Of a DNA stretch of 64,000 nucleotides, positions 12,401 through 24,165 are shown piece by piece; positions within the stretch are counted from its first letter, which is position 1; every line of letters begins with the position of its first letter. The stretch comes from Stenopsyche tienmushanensis. Its lineage: Eukaryota > Arthropoda > Insecta > Trichoptera > Stenopsychidae. The notes under the pieces were generated by a model, which was not told the origin of the DNA, made no database searches, and saw only the letters and a list, made by a program, of their open reading frames with translations. The stretch is taken from NCBI GenBank assembly GCA_008973525.1, contig WACJ01000402.1, positions 496,001 to 560,000 on the forward strand, given 5' to 3'. The translations under genes and the position numbers were made by a program.

Positions 12401-13908
12401 CTTCTATTACACATATATTGAATTTGGTAGAATCTGGATGTTCTTTGACGTAGACTCTCGCATTTGTAGCGGAATTTAGTTTTTGTAAAAACGCTTTTCT
12501 CGTGCCGATTAATATACCCGTGGCGGATTTCTGTATATAAAATTGGTGGCAGATGATATTTGCCGTCGGCGTGACGTCGCCGGCATTCGTCGGCGGGGGA
12601 CTAGGCGACTCTGAGCATCCTTTTCCGCTATCGTTTGATCCCTGCAACAAACAACGCGACTTTTAACAAAAAGAAGAACGAATTGTAAGCACCACGACTG
12701 CATTGAAATAAGAAAACATATAATAGCTGCATTAAAAAAATATACTTTACCTCGCTGTGATTGTCTGAAAAATGGCCAATAGACGGACTCGCCAACATGT
12801 TTTCGCACGGACTATGATTGGCCGAATCTCTATTTAAGGGAATTTCAGTTTCTGAATGCACCGATGTGGTGAGATTTTCATTCACATCTGAACTATTGTT
12901 ATTTTCACTTTGTTTATCCAAAATTACGTCGAGTGCCGCGTCTCCAATTTTAGCGGCCTGCACGTTCTCCACTGTCGCGGTTTGTTTTTTATCTGAGTTT
13001 TTCTTTTCTGTGCTATTTGACTTTTTGTCTGATTTTCTAGATTTCTTATTTTTAGGTTTATCACTCTTTGTCGTCGTGTTTGCATTTTTATCAATCGGTG
13101 CGTTAATAGTGTCTATTTTAATTTCTTCCCTAATAGAATCGTTCGAGGACGTATTGGACTTATCATCTACAGAAGGAATATGATTGCCATTGGTATCATC
13201 TAAATTTATATCACTCTCAACACTTTTCACTATTGTGCATTCTGTCGGCTTAACTAAATCTACTTTAAATTCTTCCTTAACTACTTCTCTAATCGGAGAT
13301 ATCGACGATCTGACCGGAGACGACTTATTAATACCGTTGGATAATTTCACGGACAATTCTTTCGACTCCTCATTCAATTTACTAATCAACAATTGTTCGG
13401 AGAAACACGAAATCACCGAATCCGGTTTGACGCTGTGCGACGTCCTCGGTTTGGCCTCCGGAGATTTAGCCGCCGCGACGTTGGACTTGGCCGGTAGCGA
13501 TTTTGTATGTTTGTCCACTGCGGGCGGTGTGTTCTCCTTTGAGCTCTTCTTGAACGGGTATTCCATGTCGACGAATTTATGCGATTTCGCCTTTTCTATT
13601 TCTAAATCTAATTCTTTATCAGTCAACTCTATCGGGGAGGACCGCTGTGAGTTTATTCCGTTGGGGACGATGTCTATCGGGGCCGATTTGACGATCGTCT
13701 TCGACGGCGTCGCTCCTATGCTACCGTAGTTAGCTTTCGTGTCGGAACCGGACGCTTCCTCCAATTCCTGCTTCAAAGTTTTCGTATTTCGTTTGTTCCC
13801 CCCTGGGTCACAATTTCCGAACCCTCTTCTGCGCCTGTACCAATATATGCCGAACAAGACTGCCACTGATGGTACCGTAAACACTAACAACTGACGGTAA
13901 AATGCCAT
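9434..13908 (-). CDS. AKAP1: AKAP1-like mitochondrial anchor with KH and Tudor domains, complete, 7 coding exons
   Basis: Exons (minus strand): 13908-12751, 12641-12401, 12323-12184, 12100-11923, 11837-11619, 9747-9617, 9532-9434. All are GT-AG and in phase, giving 2166 nt and 721 residues. Residues 7-24 form a hydrophobic anchor followed by RRRR, the layout of an outer-mitochondrial-membrane signal anchor. Residues 30-410 are Ser/Lys/Asp-rich and largely disordered. SEQLLISKLNEESKEL (170-185) could form the amphipathic helix that binds the PKA regulatory subunit; this is inferred. A KH domain spans about 415-485, but its GxxG loop reads GTRK, lacking the second glycine. A Tudor domain spans about 514-640. 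The family tethers PKA and mRNAs to mitochondria. The papi/TDRKH proteins also have an anchor and a Tudor domain but carry two KH domains, so AKAP1 fits better. The start is the only ATG ahead of the anchor. Confidence 0.9.
10125..10380 (+). mobile_element. non-LTR retrotransposon C-terminal fragment in intron 5 of the AKAP1-like gene
   Basis: A plus-strand reading frame gives YSKASITSFVYIRRLYWAAH followed by VAQMQTHGVPRGIL and RRPRLC. This matches the tail of many insect non-LTR reverse transcriptases (the family pattern 'LRWAGHVARM...GRPR..W'). It is antisense to the host gene and stops at a TGA. No 5' part or poly(A) tail was seen, and the limits are approximate. Confidence 0.6.
10800..11060 (+). 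mobile_element. second non-LTR retrotransposon tail in intron 5
   Basis: The plus-strand frame reads RIRAIRIISDCRTILLNAVQ, then LPMDILTTERKRRYKKN, then EESIQQWWNH. This is the typical post-RT tail (recurrent 'AYRTVS...LPIDLL..ERKR..Y...WQ.RW') of R1/Jockey-like non-LTR elements. A stop follows WWNH. Together with the fragment at 10125-10380 it accounts for much of the 1.87-kb intron. Confidence 0.65.
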
Positions 13909-13943
13909 CTTTGAAAGCCACTTTTACAGTTTTCAGCAAACAC
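13909..13943 (-). other. 5' UTR start of the AKAP1-like coding exon, preceded by a splice acceptor
   Basis: On the minus strand TTTGTTTGCAG ends at 13944, 36 bases before the ATG. This looks like a real acceptor, so the promoter and a non-coding first exon probably lie further right. They were not identified. Confidence 0.45.
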
Positions 13944-15489
13944 CTGCAAACAAAGCAAAACAAAACGTCAATCCAAAGATAAACAATTCATGCTGACATT
14001 TATTGAATGCATGAATTTGCACATGTTAATGAACAAAACATAGTGTATCCGGACGACCTTCAATAATTGGCTTTTAAAACGCCGACCACACCTGAAGGTT
14101 TATTTCAGTCCGACTGCTTAATTGCAGGACTACTTATTTTCAGTTTGATATATTCAATTTTTTAAGCGATTATCAGCACAGTAACTGTGTCAGCAATAAT
14201 ATTGGACGGTCGTTGTAATAATTCAGACGATGAGGTGTCCACAGTTCAAGGGGTTATCAATGAAGATGTTTACATGGTTAGGTTGATTTTTAATTGCAAC
14301 ATGAGATTGTGCATTTATATTGACCACGGATATGCTGCTCTGAAAGGTTGCACGCGGTCTTCGATTGTGGAGGGAAGAAATGGAAGTCAACCAGCATAGA
14401 GCACGTGTGGCGAGTGATTTTTTTTGCCCTCGTAGCAATTAATTAGAGGAGGTGCAGCGATGGCGGTGAAAGCATTAGACCGGATCTCCGCCATTCGGCC
14501 TGCGGCGCCGAACGATTCAACTTTTAGACCACCTGCTCTACCTGCAATCAGCTCCAATTTTGCAAGAAAGGTTCGCACTGAAAAGGAGAGATGCTCTTTT
14601 ACCTGGGCGCCCTCAATAAAAGGTTTCATCGAATCGCATTCAAACTAAACGAGCGTCATTGTCATTCGAGATTTCTCCTTTTTGTTGCAGTCCAAGGTAA
14701 AGGACGACAAGGACAAAGAATTTCATTGCAAGACTCGGAAGCGCAGGATCGTCTTGCATTGAAGCAACAAGGTCGACACTGAGATTTGAAGCTTTTTGCT
14801 GGAGGGTACTTTCGAAAGAGGTTCCACGTTAGAAAATGATGCTGCGATATTTTTTACAAATGCAACATGATTCGATCTAATCAATACACGGATTCATAGC
14901 GTGCAGCTCCAAGTCTGGAACGTCCGCATTTTTCTTTGTTTCAAAGAACAAAAACCGACATAAAAATTAAAATAATGGGTATCATTACGCTTTTTGCTGC
15001 AGTTTGTACATATTTATGTATCATAAAATCCACATTCAGTGTGCAATCATGATTTACAGTTACAAGCCAAGTTCGCCGTCCATAAAAGAAGCATACTGAT
15101 TGACACTCTTCGATTTGTTCCCTTGAAACAGTCCATCTCCAACCTTGAACCAATTCGAATATTGCTATCTGGTGGCTGAATAATTGAAATCTGGGCTTCG
15201 AACTGCAACGAAACCGAAAACAGATAACAGAAAAAACTGTTATTTATCCCGGAACATTGACAGAAAATAAAATTTAAGACGTAAATAATACAAAACGCCC
15301 GCCAATCATCGATCACGTCGAATAAAACTCCGACCTTTTGAATTATGTATAAGCAAGTCGAGATTACAAAATAACCAAAACCCGGCACGCGAGCGATCCA
15401 AAGTCGATTCAAGCGAAAATAAAAAGCACTGAAACATTTGCCCCCACTTCGCTGTATTAACACATTATTTACGGGAAATACAGTAATAC
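13944..15489. other. gene-free stretch
   Basis: No gene was recognised. Several frames on both strands are open for 60-170 codons but overlap each other and match nothing. The block at about 15185-15260 contains CCGAAA and GTTATTTATCCCGGAAC motifs that recur near 20860 and 34805 (a dispersed repeat). Confidence 0.4.
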
Positions 15490-16010
15490 TCGATTGAGAA
15501 ATCGTAGAATTATCGCAGAGGATGCATTCACCGTGGTCGACGGGGCTCAAGAGCATTTAAAACGTATCGGGAAGACGAATCGAATGGGGGCTTGGATGCC
15601 GCCCGAACTGTCCAAAGATAACAAAGGAAAGCGACGAAATACTGCAAAAAGTTCGTCCCTTTTTGCACAGAATTGTGACTGGGGATGAAAAATGGGTTGT
15701 TTATGACAACATAAGTCGTAAACGTCAATGGCCAAAACAAAAACCATTTCCGACTCCAAAGCCTGGATTGACGAGCCGCAAGATTATTTTGTGCGTTAGG
15801 TGGGATATTCAAGGAATTATTCGTTATGAATTTATGAAACCTGACTGGAAAATAACTGGAAATGTGTATTGTCAACAATTAATTGGAAACAGTGAACAAG
15901 ATTGAGAGTCAAACGTCGAGAAATAATCAGGGACAATTTAGTAATTCTGCACGACGACAATGCACGACCCCATAAGGCGAAGAAGACTTCTGATGGAAAT
16001 AGTATGAAGT
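15490..16010 (+). mobile_element. degraded mariner transposon
   Basis: Plus-strand frames, shifted against each other, give LKRIGKTNRMGAWMPPELSK, then HRIVTGDEKWVVYDN, then PTPKPGLTSRKIILCVRWD, then ILHDDNARPHKAKK. These are the linker and the three catalytic blocks of mariner transposases, with the aspartates of TGDE, RWD and HDDN all present. At least one frameshift before TGDEKW and one after it make it non-functional. The N-terminal helix-turn-helix region and the ends were not recognised. Confidence 0.88.
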
Positions 16011-18959
16011 AAAGAAGTAAATTATGTTTTGAAAAATGAAAAGAGATAGAAAGAGGTTCAGGTCGCCATACAGTCAAGCTCTGAGTGAGATTCGAGTTTC
16101 AAATCGACTTCGACTTGTCTCGTCTGTCGAGTCTTGTTCTAAGGCTCAGTCAGCTTCGAACTTCGAATCTAGTCAAGGCTCAACTTGAGTTTATATTCAT
16201 TTCTAAGCTCGAGTTTGGGTCTTCTACGCCTCGCAACCGCAGCGCGTTCAAAATGGAGCGAATAAACATGCCGTGGAGAAGTTATCGTATTTGGAATCGA
16301 TCACCATCCACTCCCTGTGTGGTCTTTCTCGCCGAAGTAACGAGGGACACAGCAGCTGTAGTAGGCCACATGGGTGAGAATGCATTATTAAATATTGTAA
16401 AACAAAGGGATACACAATCAGATTTAACCTATCGACATCATGGCTTATTATATTTTATATCGTGCGCTTGATAAAACAGCGTCCTTCGTTATTGATGATC
16501 GCGATAAGAACTATTTTGGCTTTCGGCACGTGGTTCGTCATGCATGTCCCGAGTCCAATTGTTGTTTTTTTTTTTTGTGCTAGGGGTTCAAAAATAGCGA
16601 CGGTTGTTCGATCGTCCCACGCGTTTCGGAATGCCGACAATGTTGAGTTATTTCCGTACGGAGAAGTCAGTGTATGAAGACTGCCTCTGGAGGATCGCGA
16701 TCGAAAGACGGCCTGGAGGTGTTATAGGTTATGAGCATGCCGGTTTGTGATTATCTCTGAACGAATTACTTCAAAGATAGTTCTTATCGGTCGCGGGCGA
16801 TATTGCCAGTCGGCTCTAATTCCCGGCGTTTGCTTCCGAATGCGGTTTAGAATCATTGTCGATCGGCAGGATTTGATATTATAACAATGTCCATTGTTGG
16901 TGTAAAAACAAGACCGGAGAACCGCATAAACCGCCAAGATTTACCACCAGACCGGGAAGGGATCGATTTCCATCGGTTCGAACGTAAGAGAAAGTCAATA
17001 GCCGTACGGGGAGAGAGGAGAGCACTGAACGACGCGCGAATCGATCGGCGCGCGAACGGGACGAAGTTCGACGGCAAACTGAAAGATAAAAACGCGCTCG
17101 GACGATATCAATCGGATTCGGGGCCAAAAGGTCCATCTGATGTTTCTCAATGGTTCCTACGTGGGTTCATTCGGCGGATTGATAAGGCGCGATTTGGATG
17201 TCGTCCGCGTCCGCGAAACCCAGAATAAACACCGCATAATTTATGTTATCGATTCAAACACATGTATATGATTTATTGCCAGCTATGTGTGCTCGTCGTA
17301 TTTAACATGCGCTCTATTTTTATTAGTCATTTGCATTTTAATCCTCTGATTGGCGAGATATTTTTTTAAAAATTGATTCTTTATGGTTCGCGCGTTCGTT
17401 GGAGATTGAATTGAAACGCGACAAAACAATAAAAAATAATGTTTGACATCATAATATGAACAAATAATATTCCATTGTCCCACACGGACTATGTGCGTGC
17501 ATATTCTCTGGATCGCTCAGCGTGTGAGTGCATACTCGTCGAGGGGTTAAGCGACGGTCAAAATTAGAATGCACCTGAACAAAAAGCAAATAATAATAAT
17601 TGCACCGCTACAAAATGACAACAATTAAAATCATCGCCGTACGACATAAAATGGCACGATAAGATAATTGCATCACGTTAGCGCAAATAATGACAGCTTT
17701 CAGAGCGTTATCGCTGTAAGATTTTGCGGCAGTGTCTTGCGCCACAAATCCTCAACAAGGAAGCGACCGAATCCCTACAAGCGTAATGCGGCGATTCGAA
17801 CCGATTCTCGATTTGCACAATTCGAACAAGCGAAATTTATTCGTCTCGGATGTAAATTTCATGAAAATAAATATATTGTGCGATAACGCCGCGACGGATC
17901 GACGAAATGTTGCACGCGCCGAATCGAAAAAGTCGTCCGACCGGTTTAACAATACTTAGATCCGGATTGGATGCATTTTTGAAAATCAAAATTGTAACAT
18001 GTGACAATGCCGCTTGCAGATAAGCTGTGGTATTTTTGAATTCGTGCGATAACAGCATCGATATTGGGAGCCTAATCTAGTAAAACTGAAGCACTTCTCT
18101 ATTGTCGGATTTGGACACCGCTGGATCGTCGTGTCGCAATGGTGGTTTTTACGGCGTTTATTCAAATGTTTATTTTCGAAACATGTGTTTCGACGGTTGT
18201 CGGGTCGGTCCGAGGCACGTTTATGAAAGTCGAGTTGGAATCTGGAATCGAAGAATGTCCTTTCGCGGCGGGTTTACCGTAAGGCGAATCGGCGGCCTTG
18301 GCGGTTCTTTGGTCAGTCTCGTTTGACATTTGCAGCGCCACGTGTTTTGGCGAGCGAACGTCCCGGAGACGCGGGAACGATCCTCGCCATCTCGCGCGGG
18401 ACGTCGACGGGAAGACTGAGGGACTACTTACGCGAAGGTAGGAAAAGAGCGCCATGGCGGCAAAGTCAACAAAACAGGACGAGACACAAACGAGACGAGT
18501 TGCTGCGAGCGGGTCGCGCGCTCGACTGACTTCGAAAGCACGTGGTCGCGAGACGTGGCACCGCAGTGCTTATCAATTACCTGTTGATCCAAACAGGGGG
18601 TCACCCTCCCCCACCCACACACACTCACCCCACACACCAACGATCCAAAAAAAAACCATACCCGAGAGATTTCAATAAAAAAGACCGTAAATGTAATGTT
18701 TAAAGTAATTATTTATATCATCATAGTATAGTCACAAACAGTCCACTGTAGGGATAGGACTTCTGCAATATCCATCGCCTGTATCATATATTCATCTCCT
18801 CGATATTGAAGGTAGCATAACCTCTGAGTATCATTTGTAACTTTAATCGCCGAACTAATCCGCGGTTGAAATATCAACCTTTAATTGCAAAACTAGGCCT
18901 TCAATAGGAAATCACACATTTCGAGGACCGAATGGCAGAATTTGTGCCAGGACCTCTCA
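16011..18959. other. gene-free stretch with GC-rich islands
   Basis: No gene was recognised. The 16085-16260 segment is rich in TCGAG-type words. Its block TCTACGCCTCGCAACCGC (near 16220) recurs as a near copy near 21225. The 16870-17230 and 18100-18660 parts are CpG-rich and open in several frames at once, which fits composition rather than coding. A C-rich tract lies at about 18600-18640. Confidence 0.35.
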
Positions 18960-19200
18960 ATTACTAAATTCGCCACCTGGGCGACTATATACAAAAAGCC
19001 CACGTCCACGAGAAAGCTCTGTTCGAAGCGGATACCGCGTTTGTTCGCACACTCGATCCAAAAGAACAACGCGTCCACAATTCAGAGCGCTGTTTGGCGC
19101 GCAATAAAAGCGATTTTTTCATGCCGTATGTATGACAATGGCAATTGTATGGCAAATACGACCCCAAACGAAGAAGGGAAAAGTTTACATCACCAACAAA
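18960..19200 (+). mobile_element. mariner fragment, middle part of the transposase
   Basis: Overlapping plus frames read KLCSKRIPRLFAHSIQK and then, after a frameshift, DPKEQRVHNSERCL and ARNKSDFFMPYV. This is the region between the DNA-binding domain and the first catalytic aspartate of irritans-like mariners. The same segment occurs near 29010-29200 (minus), 39380-39480 and 40290-40400. Frameshifts make it non-coding. Confidence 0.8.
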
Positions 19201-21779
19201 TCGCATTCAATCAGCAAAAATTGTTTGCAACAACGCCAAACATATTAAGATCGAATCGACAATCGAGCGGACGTCCGAATTTTAGATATTATATATATTT
19301 ATCAGCATCGGCATATCTATGAAATTTAATTTCAATACGCCATAATGATTTTGCGCCGTGAAATATTGTCATCGCACCCGTCATTATCGTACGTAATTGT
19401 ACATACTATATACATTTCATCGGGAATTCGACCGCGATGCATGGGACGTCCGTGCGTCCGTGTGCAACGCCGGTTCGCAGACGGCGACCGCAATTCGTTC
19501 GCCTTGCAGACCGCATTGTGCGATATGAAACGCCAAACAAATTCGTTCGCGTTCGATTCTAGACAATGTGAAAGTACTAAAAATTTCAATGATCGCTTGC
19601 GAAACGAAAATATCTGAAATAATTCGTATAAATTAAAGCAAGGACGCCGACGGTGACCGCCCCGTTATGTGTTATTTTTTGCATCTCAATGTAGCTGTGG
19701 AAAAATGACGCGATTAAAAATTGCTGTAATTATTTTTGGGGCCTTGAATTTCAACGCAATTCGAGCGATAGCGATCGAAAATCGACCCAATCCATTCGGA
19801 GCAATAAAATCATTTGGGTTTCGGTTAGCGGTTCTATCGGTTTCGTTCCGGTTCGAAGGCCCGAATCAAATTGCTCCAGAATGGACGAAGGCAGTCTTGG
19901 GAAATTGCATAAGAGTTCAACAACGCGAAGGTGGAGTCGACGGATTTGTTCACGTCGATCGAACTGCATCGAGACCGCATTACACGTCTTCGAAGACACA
20001 TTGTAATACCGGTTGCGTTCGACCGTCGATCGAATCGACATCGAACGATTTCGACAAACAGCATGGCTTTGCAAAATCATCGACGACGTCGACACGGCGA
20101 TCGAATGACTCGGAAGACACCGTCGAGCAAGAAAATCGCCGAGAGCAGCAAAAACGACATTCCTCGGATGCGAACACAAAATCGCCCGACGATAACGTCT
20201 CAATTTACGTCGATAACGACGCAGCGCCGCATCTCGAACACGCGCGCAGTCATCAATTATGATGAGCATTATTTAATATTTTGTAACAATGGAGGATTGT
20301 TGTACGCGTGATAGCAATCGATTTAATTCGAATGCAATTTTAGAGCTACCGTTTTATTTTGTCTCCTGCCGTTTGATGATAATGTGTTGCTATTTTTAGC
20401 ATAAGAATAGAAAATGTATCAAATGAGCGTTATCTTATCGGGTGATTTGAAAACCCATTTTTTGCCATAACGGCCTTGTCCTCGATTCAGATGTTGCAAA
20501 AAATTTAATCGATCTAAATATTTATAAAAAAAAATAAAATAACAATATTGAAGAGTCACACGATGGACCACCGGAATGAACCGCCATTTGTCGGTACATT
20601 TTTTGAAGTCTTATCGGGCATAAAACTGAATCTATTTTGATACATTAAAATTAAAAAATAAAACATAATTTAAAAACGCGTTGAAAAGTACTGATATTGT
20701 CATAATAGGAATGTATTACAGATGTTTAAATGACAATCGAATAAATAACAGATCTTAGATGATTTATGTGTTGACAATCATACATATGGATCGATATAAT
20801 CTGAATCTAGTGTATGCTAATAAAAATGATAAAAAATAACGAAAAACTACAATATAAACCAAGGCTTCGAACTGGAACAAAACCGAAACTAAAACCGATC
20901 CACATTCTTAAAAAAAAATTTTTTTCTCGTAATACAATTGTAAATTAATTAAAGTTTTCAATAATAAATTGATCGGATGAATGGCAACCCTCCAAAAATT
21001 CGATCAATCAGTCATTAATTTTCCGACTTTATTCTAAAGAAAATAAATTTTCATAAAAATTGACTAAACTCAGCTACCTACGCCACTGGACACCTTATAC
21101 GTACCACCGAGCGGATGACGATTCTCGAATAATTGAAACATCCTGCAGCTAAGTCGGATATGAGTATAAAGAAGGTACGGAGCAATTTAGTTCGAGATGA
21201 GGTTCGGTTTAGAGTCCCTCGGAAGCGCCGTCTACGCCTCATAACCGCCGCCGATTTAAAATGGAAATTAAGGTACGGATAAAGATAACTGGGGCCCGAG
21301 ATTTGTTTAGGGGGCCTACGTTACAGTATCAAATGATTTGGTGCATCTCAGGGGATATTTATTTGTTTAAGCCGCCATTCTATTAAACATTTTTGGATTC
21401 CTTTGGGAATAGTTGTGTGATTGTTGCAACATCCCTTTCCATTATCGCCGGAGTTCCATTATCGAGGATTCCGGTGAGGAAGCTTTCATCAACACTTCAT
21501 CGAAAACTACCTGTATAAGACGTAGAATGCACCACAGCAGACCCACGGTAATCCAACCCCAGTCTAATCCGTCTACCCCTGTAGTCCGACATCCCAATAC
21601 AAATATAGTACGTGTGTGCGGTAAAGCTTCGTCAATGTAAAAAATGAAAGTGCGATTCTGGATGACCTAAATCGTAATTAACCCTTTTGTAAGTTGCTAA
21701 GTGAGTATGGCATAGGACGATCCATTCAAAAGTTCACCTTCACCACTAATTGAGGGCCAGGCAAGAGGCAATTACTCAA
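19201..21779. other. gene-free stretch, TCGA-rich
   Basis: A 197-codon plus frame (19669-20262) and a 172-codon minus frame (19751-20269) cover the same DNA, with further frames of more than 100 codons. Mutual overlap and the TCGA-rich composition argue that these are chance openings. Near 20860-20900 there is a copy of the CCGAAA repeat. No gene could be supported. Confidence 0.4.
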
Positions 21780-21784
21780 GAAAG

Positions 21785-22070
21785 CTAAACATACATAGGT
21801 TCTTCAGCAAAGAAATATGCATATTTCTGGACCGATATTGGCCATGAAAGCAAAGTTGTTTTACAAGGAGATGACAAAAAAGAAGACTTTGTACCTAGCA
21901 AGTGATGTTTAAAACGCTTCAAAAATGGTCATGGAATACGTTTATGGAAACCTTGTAATATCTATGTATATCTCATCATTTTCATAAAGTTTCGGACTAC
22001 AAAGGATCGGAGGGCAACACTCTTGCAAAACATTTGCCGATATTACCGCGAGTATGCTGTATTTTCTTGA
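21785..22070 (+). mobile_element. pogo/Tigger-like transposon relic with CENP-B-type HTH
   Basis: The plus strand reads VLQQRNMHISGPILAMKAKL and then FYKEM, with a frameshift to DDKKEDFVPSK and CLKRFKNGHGIR. This matches the CENP-B/pogo helix-turn-helix (family pattern 'WFLQQR...PISGPIL.EKA..F....F.AS.GWL.RFK.RHGIR'). A stop replaces one codon between the two blocks. At 21985-22070 the motif TTTCGGACTACAAAGGATCG resembles Tigger terminal sequence and recurs near 24098. Neither a catalytic domain nor a second end was found. Confidence 0.65.
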
Positions 22071-23905
22071 AATAAAAGCAAGAAGACGTTGCCAAACGAG
22101 CGGTCTAAATTCAAGAACAACCCTTCCGCTTCTTGCGTTAACTAGAGTTTGGATAAACCGGCTGTCGGAATTTATGCAGAAAGCGCCACGATCATTATAT
22201 AATTCCGTGGATACAATTGGAATGATATGTAGGTTGATTGGGCAACATTTTCGGCAATTATAGATATGTAAATATAATTAGCAGAGCTGTCAGTCAAGGC
22301 GACCATCGGATCGTTGATTACCGGCCAAAACCATTTCTAATAACTTTCCGTTTAAAATTCCGCGATTCGTTCGCGGCTCGCGCGCCGTGGACGAAGATCA
22401 CGAGCAAAAACCAGATCTGTCACTTCTTGCACATTTGACTGTCGAATGCGAAAGAAGAAAGAAAAAAGTCGGTCTTCGTACGTGCACGACATAACGGTGC
22501 CTCAAGGAGAAATCGTTTCTTTCCATCCAGTCGACTATTCGACCGAATCGATCCGACAATTAAGAGAGATCAACAAAGACAAAACCCTTCGCGGAACTCT
22601 GACACGATTGTAATTCGCCACGCGGCCTGCGTGCCATTCGGTCGTTGAGCAGTCTCTTCGCGTCGGTCCACGGTCCTCCCGTTGTCTTCCGACTGTCCGA
22701 CGACGGAAAGTCTGCCGACTGTTCTAACTGTGTTCCGCGGGTCGACGATCGCGAACGCGAGGAGAAAAAATTCGATCGAGGATCGAGACGACTTCGTGAC
22801 CGGGCAGAGTGGTTTCGCTTCCAGTTGGCGAAATCGGGCATTCGAACCGCGGGGAAGTTCTCCAGACCGACGTAACGGCACATTTAGACTTCATTCACTA
22901 AAAACGATCATTAATTAGAACCGAAGCAAGAGTCAGCTTTCACTAAATCACCAGCGGATACTGGTCTATGAACGACTAGCCGAAATCTGTCAGCCTCGAA
23001 GCCCGCCCGTTCGGCTTTCATGGACGTCTACTATTTATCAAGAGTTGTTCGACCCAATGCCGAAATCTATTTATCAAAATATGTGACCTTTTACGACGAC
23101 TAAAATGAACAAACTGTGATCTTTGACTTTCCCAAGTGGGACGGCATGAATCCTTCTCAAACTTATCCTTCGATTTGATGCACAGGCGAGAAGTTTCGAC
23201 TTGAAACAATTCGTTGCCTACATTTTTAGATCCAAAATGACGACATCGTCGACGAAAGATGGATCGAATCGATAGCATTCGACGAAGAAGCAGGTTCCGG
23301 TCCCGAACTTCTTTACGGGGCTCAACAGCAAGAAGTATACACAAACAACGACATGAGCACCTACTACATCATACTGGCAGGTCGTCGAACTCAATTGGTA
23401 GTCCTTCTTCGTCGATCGTCGGAATATTGTGGACACTTTTTATTAATCCGCGTATTCAAGCTAGCTCTCTGCCTATCTCGTGCTGGCTAATGGCTTAAAA
23501 TAAATCAATTGTTTCCCAATTATGTAAACAAATCCTGTAAATCTGATATCAACTAATCTGGACCTAACACGAGTCGATATCAGCTGATACTTGAAGAAAT
23601 ATGAGATCAAATACTTCAATAAGCCGCTTTAAAGACAAAGCTCCTTTCTCCATGTCTCAAGTGCTTGATTACTGCATATGCATAATCCATCTATTTAAAA
23701 TCACGATTAATGTCGCATTTCCACAAATGCAATTTTTAAACAGTCATCTTCAGCTCATCGTACAGGAAAGACGACAATGGGAGTTGCATGCTGATGCAGT
23801 TCCATATTAAAAAAAAACACAACAGCAAAGCCACGAGAAATATGTTTGCTACTTATGGTGACATTGGATGTCATGAAATAGCAACGTTGGTGGAAAAAAT
23901 GTATA
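22071..23905. other. gene-free stretch with one exon-like segment
   Basis: 22440-22880 is CpG-rich and open in several frames on both strands. At 23231-23489 a plus frame opens directly after ACATTTTTAG (a possible acceptor) and runs about 86 codons. It includes WIESIAFDEEAGSGPELLYG but resembles nothing I know. I do not call a gene here. Confidence 0.3.
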
Positions 23906-23909
23906 TCTG

Positions 23910-24060
23910 TAAGCATCGACTTAGAAGATCAACATGGAAAATGTGGTTCTAAAAACTGAAATTGAAGAAAATCCAACAACTATCAAAGAAATGTGGTGGG
24001 ATACAAAAGGAATAATTAATAACTACTTTAAAAAGCTATATATAATTCTATAATGTGAAA
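23910..24060 (+). mobile_element. possible internally deleted mariner remnant
   Basis: The plus frame reads MENVVLKTEIEENPTTIKEM followed at once by WWDTKGIINNYF. The first part resembles the mariner HTH segment before 'REIA'. The second resembles the block around the second catalytic aspartate ('WWD.KG.I.YE'). If real, everything between the two has been deleted. The match is short. Confidence 0.35.
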
Positions 24061-24094
24061 CCTTGTGTTTTCTACGATTACAAGTACTCATTTC

Positions 24095-24165
24095 CAAAAT
24101 GTTCCGGATTACAAGGGGTCAGGGGCAGTACTCTATAATCCGACAATCTGATATCGCCTTGCAAA
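24095..24165. repeat. pogo/Tigger-like terminal repeat fragment
   Basis: GTTCCGGATTACAAGG is followed about 20 bases later by CTATAATCCGACAA, a partial inverted pair. The block through the shared words TTGCAAAACG and TCTGCTGTA parallels 21985-22055. This suggests a second copy of the same element end. Confidence 0.45.

Noticed and set aside
12818..13729. Two plus-strand frames of 121 and 181 codons
   Set aside because: They are exact antisense shadows of the long first coding exon of the AKAP1-like gene.
15047..15556. 169-codon minus frame
   Set aside because: It runs antisense into the mariner relic and a dispersed repeat, so it is most likely chance.
19669..20311. Plus-strand frame of 197 codons with a hydrophobic start resembling a signal peptide
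   Set aside because: The same DNA is open for 172 codons on the other strand and 126 codons in another frame. It is TCGA-rich, and no family or splice context supports a gene.
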